A stretch of 6,264 bases of DNA from Candidatus Woesearchaeota archaeon (GTDB lineage Archaea > Nanobdellota > Nanobdellia > Woesearchaeales > JABIAG01): the NCBI GenBank assembly GCA_019323235.1, contig JAHWHN010000110.1, positions 1 to 6,264 of the forward strand, in the 5' to 3' direction. Of this stretch, positions 1 through 3,739 are shown piece after piece. The position numbers and the translations under genes are program-made. Position 1 is the stretch's first letter. Each line of letters begins with the position of its first letter. The notes under the pieces are model-generated. The model saw only the letters and a list, made by a program, of their open reading frames with translations, did not search any database and was not told the origin of the DNA.

Positions 1-2
1 AC

Positions 3-458
3 AGACAAGAAATAGAACACTTTGGAATTGCTAACATATTAACATCTAATGGTTATGACCCCAAAAAAACAGTTTTAATGGTAGATGCATTTCATACAAA
101 TATAGATGTAAGTAAATATGTAATTTATAGATACTTAAAAACATTAAATTTTAATATAAATCAGAGACATATTATTATGTGTAGTGGTGGAGATAGAAGT
201 GTTCCAATAATAAATTATGCAGATTTATTAGCATTTCAAATAAAACTACATCATGAAAACAAATATCGGGATTTCCTACCTTCAGTAATTGACTTTCCAA
301 TAGAACCTAGTAAAATAGAATATGATGAACATAGAATTAAAGTAAACTTAGAAGAAGATGATAGAAATATATTAGCAAAAATATTATTCTTAAGACAAGG
401 TGTTTCAAAATATCAAAAGTATTGTGAACAAGAACAATTAAAAAATAATAAATTATAA
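3..458 (+). CDS. Unrecognised protein, 3' part only (5' end outside the window)
   Basis: The reading frame is open from base 3 to the TAA at 456-458, so the ATG at 78 is probably internal and the gene starts before the window. The codons before it read as ordinary protein (RQEIEHFGIAN...NGYDPKKTVLM). Visible landmarks are a hydrophobic strand ending in Asp (TVLMVDAF), then a stretch with SGGDRSVPIINYADLLAFQ. The tail is Lys/Gln/Asn-rich and charged. The layout of a strand with an acidic residue and a later GGD...ADLLA helix recalls RNase H-fold or DUF3800-like proteins, where a late Asp lies near the active site. I cannot confirm that family from the fragment. No signal peptide or membrane segment is visible. 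The gene converges on prolyl-tRNA synthetase across a 93 bp gap. That it is a real gene is fairly sure; its function is unknown. Confidence 0.75.
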   Translation, partial: RQEIEHFGIANILTSNGYDPKKTVLMVDAFHTNIDVSKYVIYRYLKTLNFNINQRHIIMCSGGDRSVPIINYADLLAFQIKLHHENKYRDFLPSVIDFPIEPSKIEYDEHRIKVNLEEDDRNILAKILFLRQGVSKYQKYCEQEQLKNNKL

Positions 459-551
459 ATTTCGAACACAAAAAATTAACAACAAATAAAATAGAAATAA
501 ATTAAATTAAGACAAATGAAAAAATAATTATCAAAGAATAAAAAATAAATT
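459..551. other. Convergent intergenic gap, very A-rich on the + strand
   Basis: This 93 bp gap separates the rightward partial gene from the leftward prolyl-tRNA synthetase gene. The + strand is almost only A and T, with repeated A-runs broken by single T, C or G bases. Read leftward it is a series of T-tracts. I find no RNA gene, promoter or coding frame here. Its likely role is transcription termination, mainly for the leftward unit. Confidence 0.6.
519..545 (-). terminator. T-tract terminator after prolyl-tRNA synthetase
   Basis: On the minus strand, just after the ProRS TAG stop, two T6 runs occur (at 545-540 and 524-519) inside a wider T-rich stretch. Archaeal RNA polymerase ends transcription at T-rich tracts on the non-template strand without needing a hairpin, and I see no stable hairpin here. 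The assignment is inferred from composition and position. Confidence 0.5.
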
Positions 552-1997
552 CTAGTAAGATTTACTGAAATACATTATAACTTTAGCATCTTTACCACAA
601 TGAGGGCATTTTTTACCTTCAACGGATTCATGTTCAAATGGAACACATCTTGTTGAAGCACCACCTGTTTTATCTTTAATCCATTCTTCACATTCAGTTT
701 CAGCACACCAAGAAGTTTTAACAACTTTCTTATCTTTAATAACTTTCATGAATTCTTCCCAATTCTCAACTTCAATAATATTGCCATTAAAAACTTCTAA
801 AGCTTTTTCATACATCTCAGATTGCATATTTTCTAATAATTCAGGAACTTTAGTTTTCAATTCATCAATACTGATTGTTTCTTTATCTCCAGTATCTCTT
901 CTAACAATAACAACTGAATTGTTTTCTAAATCCTTAGGTCCTAATTCAATTCTTAAAGGAATTCCTTTCATTTCCCAATCTGAAAATTTCCAACCTGGTG
1001 AATGTCCTTCTCTATCATCTAAAATAGGTCTGAATTTATTTAATGTCTTAGAAATTTTATTACTCATAGCTAAAACATCTTTTTTAGAATCTTCAAATAA
1101 AATTGGAACAATTACAACTTTATTCTTAGCAGCCATTGGTGGTAAAACTAGACCTTTATTATCGGAATGAGTCATTACTGTAGCTCCAATTAATCTAGTA
1201 GATAATCCCCATGAGTTTTGCCAAGGTAATTGTTTTTTCTCATCTCTTCCCATGAAGTTAATACCAAAGGCTTTTGCAAAGTTTTGTCCAAGCATATGAG
1301 TAGTACCTGCTTGTAAAGCTTTGCCATCTGGCATAAATCCTTCAATAGTTAAAGTATAAATTGCTCCAGCAAATTTTTCTTTATCAGATTTCTTTCCGTA
1401 AATAACTGGTAATGCCAAAACATCTTTACATAATTTAGCATATAATTTAATGTAATTCTTAGTATCTTTATCACATTCTTCTTCAGTCTCATAAACACAA
1501 TGACCTTCTTGCCATAAAAATTCTCTAGATCTAAGGAATAATTTAGTTTGATTAGTTTCCCATCTAACTATATTACACCACTGATTTATCTTTAAAGGTA
1601 AATCTCTATAAGATTGAATCCATCTTGAATATGAATCATACATTATAGTTTCAGAAGTTGGCCTTACTGCTAATCTTTCTCCTTCACCAGTAACTTCTTT
1701 ATCAATCCAAGCTACTTCTGGACTAAAGCCTTCTGCGTGCTCAGCTTCTTTATTAAAAAATGATTCAGGGATAAATAATGGGAAGTAGGCATTTTGACAT
1801 CCAGTTGGTTCAGTAATATTCTCATCGAACCATTTCTGAATTTGTTCCCAAATCGCGTATCCGTTGGGTCTGATTACCATACAACCTTTTACAGTTGAAA
1901 ATTCTGCTAGTTCAGCCCTCAAACAAATTTGTTCATACCATTCTGGCATGTCTTCTTCTTTTTTAACGGTAATACCGATATTCTTATTTTTTGACAT
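552..1997 (-). CDS. proS: Prolyl-tRNA synthetase, archaeal/eukaryotic type
   Basis: This class II aminoacyl-tRNA synthetase charges tRNA-Pro with proline using ATP, in the cytoplasm. Its 481 residues match the usual archaeal length. Landmarks in order: the motif 1 region around GCMVIRPNGYAIWEQIQ (38-54); VRPTSET (111-117), which lines the ATP/proline pocket; motif 2 with IVRWE (143-147) and FLRSREFLWQEGH (154-166); GTTHMLGQNF (231-240); and motif 3, GLSTRLIGATVMTHSD (264-279). The anticodon-binding domain follows (about 290-400). The C-terminal domain has Cys431, Cys436, Cys464 and Cys467 as a C-x4-C...C-x2-C zinc site, and the protein ends in Tyr481. The bacterial-type insertion domain is absent, as expected for this class. 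The ATG at 1995-1997 is supported by a GAGGA Shine-Dalgarno 5 bases upstream and a TATA box about 35 bases upstream, so the gene probably has its own transcript. The TAG stop is at 552-554. Nothing looks truncated. Confidence 0.98.
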   Translation of the reverse strand: MSKNKNIGITVKKEEDMPEWYEQICLRAELAEFSTVKGCMVIRPNGYAIWEQIQKWFDENITEPTGCQNAYFPLFIPESFFNKEAEHAEGFSPEVAWIDKEVTGEGERLAVRPTSETIMYDSYSRWIQSYRDLPLKINQWCNIVRWETNQTKLFLRSREFLWQEGHCVYETEEECDKDTKNYIKLYAKLCKDVLALPVIYGKKSDKEKFAGAIYTLTIEGFMPDGKALQAGTTHMLGQNFAKAFGINFMGRDEKKQLPWQNSWGLSTRLIGATVMTHSDNKGLVLPPMAAKNKVVIVPILFEDSKKDVLAMSNKISKTLNKFRPILDDREGHSPGWKFSDWEMKGIPLRIELGPKDLENNSVVIVRRDTGDKETISIDELKTKVPELLENMQSEMYEKALEVFNGNIIEVENWEEFMKVIKDKKVVKTSWCAETECEEWIKDKTGGASTRCVPFEHESVEGKKCPHCGKDAKVIMYFSKSY

Positions 1998-2002
1998 TTT
2001 TA

Positions 2003-2007
2003 TCCTC
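2003..2007 (-). promoter_or_regulatory. Shine-Dalgarno of prolyl-tRNA synthetase
   Basis: On the minus strand GAGGA lies 5 bases before the ATG, in the context TTAGAGGATAAAAATG. It supports the start at 1997. It also contrasts with the SD-less starts at the divergent promoter near 3140. Confidence 0.7.
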
Positions 2008-2026
2008 TAATCTGTTTAGATTTAAA

Positions 2027-2046
2027 ATGCTTTTTTATAGTTTTCT
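2027..2046 (-). promoter_or_regulatory. Archaeal promoter (BRE and TATA) of prolyl-tRNA synthetase
   Basis: Read leftward the sequence is GAAAACTATAAAAAAGC: a purine-rich BRE-like element next to a TATA box (TATAAAAA, about 2032-2039). Transcription about 26 bases downstream of the box centre would begin near 2010. That gives a leader of about a dozen bases that still includes the Shine-Dalgarno. The promoter sits in the 76 bp gap after the upstream methyltransferase gene, so proS need not depend on the methyltransferase transcript. A T5 run at 2062-2058 could end that upstream transcript. Confidence 0.6.
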
Positions 2047-2073
2047 ATTAAATTATCAAAAATCTTAAGAAAT

Positions 2074-2535
2074 TCACTTACTGCATATAAAAATAACATC
2101 AATTCCTTCATCAATTATCTTATCTACAATAAACAATTCATGAATTAAATCATTAATCTCTTTAAACTTAGAACTTCTCTTCAAAGTACTTAATCCAAAT
2201 CTTTTTCCAACCCTTTTAATTTCTTGTAATCCCAATCTAATATCATCAAAATTTTGAATAGCAGTAACACTAATAACATTATCAAAAGAATTATCATCAA
2301 AAGGTAAATCTTCCGCTTTGCCTAAAAAACAATCATATGGATTTTTATTTAACAATTCTACATTAGGATCAATACCAACAACATCTGAAAAAACGCTTGA
2401 TGAAATCCCAGTACCACAGCCAACATCTAAAGTTTTTTTATCTCCCAATTCATTAAAAATAATCTTAGTTTTATTTAATTGTTCATTTAATCTCAAGTTA
2501 TGATATTTATCTGCATCAGAATATTCAACACTCAT
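2074..2535 (-). CDS. Small class I SAM-dependent methyltransferase
   Basis: With the ATG at 2533-2535 the protein has 153 residues. It has a clear SAM-binding motif I, TLDVGCGTGIS (35-45), then the acidic end of strand 2, VVGIDPN (52-58), and a motif II/III block, GKAEDLPFDDNSFDNVISV (72-90). This is the Methyltransf_11-like layout. The C-terminal part is short (KRVGKRFGLSTLKRSS, then a helix and the strand IDVIFICSK), so no substrate domain is added; substrate is unknown. In-frame codons upstream allow a TTG start at 2550. The ATG is preferred because GGAG lies 6 bases before it and because it forms an ATGA overlap with the TGA of the preceding gene. That overlap implies co-transcription and translational coupling with the METTL5-like gene. 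An RNA or protein substrate in translation is a guess from the neighbours only. Confidence 0.88.
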   Translation of the reverse strand: MSVEYSDADKYHNLRLNEQLNKTKIIFNELGDKKTLDVGCGTGISSSVFSDVVGIDPNVELLNKNPYDCFLGKAEDLPFDDNSFDNVISVTAIQNFDDIRLGLQEIKRVGKRFGLSTLKRSSKFKEINDLIHELFIVDKIIDEGIDVIFICSK

Positions 2536-3122
2536 TCTATTCTCCAACAACCAATGTTGATTTCCTTATTTTTCTTAGTATGAAACTTCATAGTATTTTT
2601 CAATTTCATATCATATTCCCAAAAATGAGTAATCTTCTTTTCAAAATCTTTGGAAATAGATTCTATAAATGACTTACTAGTTACCTTACCTATATAATAT
2701 AATACCTTTCCACAAGAAAATGCCTTCTCAACAAAAATTTTATCAGCCTTTCTATTCTTAACACCAAAAGGAGGATTCATTACAACAACATCAACATTTT
2801 TATCAAATTCAGAAACATCCATATTCAAAATCTTATAATCTTCATAATCTTGAAGGTTATTCTTTAATATATATATTGCATCCTCATCTTTCTCAACAAA
2901 AAGAACTTTCTTACAATTTAAATTTAAACATCCTATTCCTAAAATCCCTGTCCCGGCTCCAAAATCAGCAATGACTTTATCTTCAATATCTCCCAACATA
3001 TATGCCTTCCATAAAATATCTGCAGCTACTTCTGAATCAGTTGGATACTGCTCTAACTGTACCTTTGGGTTCTCAAAAACTTTCAATCTTGAAAGTATTA
3101 TTGCTAGTTGAGTTTTGCTCAT
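2532..3122 (-). CDS. METTL5-like RNA N6-adenine methyltransferase
   Basis: The protein has 196 residues from the ATG at 3120-3122. It carries the METTL5/COG2263 hallmarks: LEQYPT (23-28) before the fold, SAM motif I DFGAGTGILGIG (53-64), an acidic strand-2 end in FVEKDEDAI (75-83), and the catalytic motif NPPFG (116-120) preceded by VVVM. NPPF is the signature of amino-group (N6-adenine) methylation. Human METTL5, with TRMT112, makes one m6A in 18S rRNA. Archaeal homologues are thought to act on rRNA or other RNA, but this protein's substrate is not shown by the sequence. The GTG at 3131 would add three residues. The ATG is preferred because a TATA box centred about 26 bases upstream puts transcription start at the ATG, and no Shine-Dalgarno is present. 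The gene ends in TGA, overlapping the next ATG. No partner gene (Trm112-like) is in the window. Confidence 0.9.
   Translation of the reverse strand: MSKTQLAIILSRLKVFENPKVQLEQYPTDSEVAADILWKAYMLGDIEDKVIADFGAGTGILGIGCLNLNCKKVLFVEKDEDAIYILKNNLQDYEDYKILNMDVSEFDKNVDVVVMNPPFGVKNRKADKIFVEKAFSCGKVLYYIGKVTSKSFIESISKDFEKKITHFWEYDMKLKNTMKFHTKKNKEINIGCWRIE
2541..2545 (-). promoter_or_regulatory. Internal Shine-Dalgarno that decides the start of the second methyltransferase
   Basis: GGAGA on the minus strand lies 5 bases before the ATG at 2535, within the 3' end of the METTL5-like coding region. The competing TTG at 2550 lies upstream of this site and cannot use it. An internal gene in a leftward operon with an SD, led by a gene without one, is a common archaeal pattern. 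Confidence 0.6.
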
Positions 3123-3133
3123 AAACAACACAA

Positions 3134-3144
3134 ATATTTATAAA
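3134..3144 (+). promoter_or_regulatory. Leaderless promoter of the coiled-coil/HTH gene
   Basis: ATATTTATAAA includes the self-complementary TATA box TTTATAAA (3137-3144). Its centre lies about 26 bases before the ATG at 3167, the usual archaeal TATA-to-start distance, so the mRNA should be leaderless. No Shine-Dalgarno precedes the ATG; the bases before it are a pyrimidine-rich stretch. The box abuts the one used by the opposite gene, so TBP/TFB binding for the two directions may compete. Confidence 0.6.
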
Positions 3145-3160
3145 CTTTATAACTTTTTCT
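3145..3160 (-). promoter_or_regulatory. Leaderless promoter of the methyltransferase operon
   Basis: Leftward, the sequence AAAAAGTTATAAAG gives an A/G-rich BRE followed by a TATA-like box (TTATAAAG, 3152-3145). The box centre is about 26 bases before the ATG at 3122, so the transcript would start at or within a base or two of the start codon. The lack of any purine-rich Shine-Dalgarno in the bases before the ATG agrees with a leaderless message. A second AT-rich box (3144-3135) also reads on this strand, but it is too close and would start transcription inside the gene. Confidence 0.55.
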
Positions 3161-3166
3161 TTCAAA

Positions 3167-3658
3167 ATGGGAATTTTCAAAAATATCATATCAAAAGAGT
3201 TCACGGAAAAAATTAAAATTTCTTTCGGTAAAATTGAAAATGAATTAAACGAACATCTTGAAGATATCAATGCAAATACTCATGAAATTCAATCCATTTA
3301 TGAATTATTAAATGACTTGGATGCAAAAATTGACAAACTAGATTCTAGATTAGACAAATTACAAATAAGATTAGACAAAAATGAAAAGAAAATTATTGAT
3401 GTAAGAATTCAACCATTAACTACAAAAGAAAAAGATGTTTTCTTTGCATTATATACAAATCCAACTGATGATATGACATATAAACAAATCTCTCAAAAGA
3501 TAAAAATGGATGAAGTTTTAGTTCAAGAATATGTTACTTATTTAATAGCAAAAGGCATTCCAATTTCTAAAAAATTCCAAGGAAGTTCTATCTTCATTTC
3601 ACTAGATAAAAACTTCAAAGAATTACAAGCAAAAGAAAATATTATCAAAAAGAACTAA
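3167..3658 (+). CDS. Coiled-coil plus winged-helix putative DNA-binding protein
   Basis: This 163-residue cytoplasmic protein has two visible parts. Residues about 24-76 are highly charged with hydrophobic residues at heptad spacing (IQSIYELLNDLDAKIDKL, then RLDKLQIRLDKNEKKI), so a coiled coil or long helical pair likely gives a dimer or oligomer. Residues about 83-147 begin with LTTKEKDVFFALY, run through DMTYKQISQKIKMDEVLVQEYVTYLIAKGIPI, and end in a short beta-wing (FQGSSIFISL). That is a winged helix-turn-helix like those of archaeal regulators and of sigma region 4-type HTHs. The tail is Lys-rich. There is no membrane segment. I do not recognise a named family. The ATG at 3167 fits a leaderless promoter, and the stop is TAA. 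It lies 81 bp upstream of the surface-protein gene in the same direction, but that gene has its own strong promoter. Regulation of its neighbours or of itself is possible but only inferred. Confidence 0.85.
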   Translation: MGIFKNIISKEFTEKIKISFGKIENELNEHLEDINANTHEIQSIYELLNDLDAKIDKLDSRLDKLQIRLDKNEKKIIDVRIQPLTTKEKDVFFALYTNPTDDMTYKQISQKIKMDEVLVQEYVTYLIAKGIPISKKFQGSSIFISLDKNFKELQAKENIIKKN

Positions 3659-3677
3659 TGTTAGATTAAATCTAACA
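3659..3677. repeat. Perfect inverted repeat directly after the HTH gene
   Basis: TGTTAGA and TCTAACA form a 7 bp perfect inverted repeat around TTAAA, or 9 bp around one central base. It begins on the base after the TAA stop. As RNA it makes a weak A/U-rich hairpin, and no T-run follows on the + strand, so it is a poor terminator in either the bacterial or the archaeal sense. As DNA it is a good dimer-binding palindrome about 38 bp before the surface-gene TATA box. Operator, transcript-end hairpin and chance all remain open. Confidence 0.5.
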
Positions 3678-3706
3678 AAAATAACAATTTCTATACACGT
3701 AATAAA

Positions 3707-3722
3707 ACGAAACATTTAAATA
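3707..3722 (+). promoter_or_regulatory. Strong archaeal promoter (BRE plus TATA) of the surface-protein gene
   Basis: CGAAACATTTAAATA is close to the ideal archaeal promoter: a BRE (CGAAA, 3708-3712) followed by the TATA box TTTAAATA (3715-3722). It is the best-matching core promoter in the window. The box centre predicts transcription starting near 3744-3746. That is just after the first ATG (3740) and about 10 bases before the second in-frame ATG (3755). Confidence 0.75.
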
Positions 3723-3739
3723 CCAACTCCCCAGGAAAT

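Noticed and set aside
459..551. Possible small RNA or replication origin in the A-rich convergent gap
   Set aside because: There are no iterated origin-type repeats, no stable hairpin and no promoter. Simple A/T-richness between convergent genes is enough to explain it.
748..1170. Open + strand frame of 140 codons
   Set aside because: It lies wholly antisense to the conserved catalytic and anticodon-binding regions of prolyl-tRNA synthetase. Its product is low-complexity Ser/Ile/Leu, with no promoter or ribosome site.
2318..2503. Open + strand frame of 61 codons
   Set aside because: It is antisense to the SAM-binding core of the small methyltransferase, and nothing in its translation looks like a protein.
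2536..2550. TTG start at 2550 for the small methyltransferase and GTG start at 3131 for the METTL5-like gene
   Set aside because: In the first case the Shine-Dalgarno and ATGA overlap favour the ATG at 2535. In the second the TATA spacing favours the ATG at 3122.
3073..3270. Open - strand frame of 65 codons across the divergent gap
   Set aside because: It overlaps the start of the METTL5-like gene, both promoters and the start of the HTH gene. Those three are supported independently.
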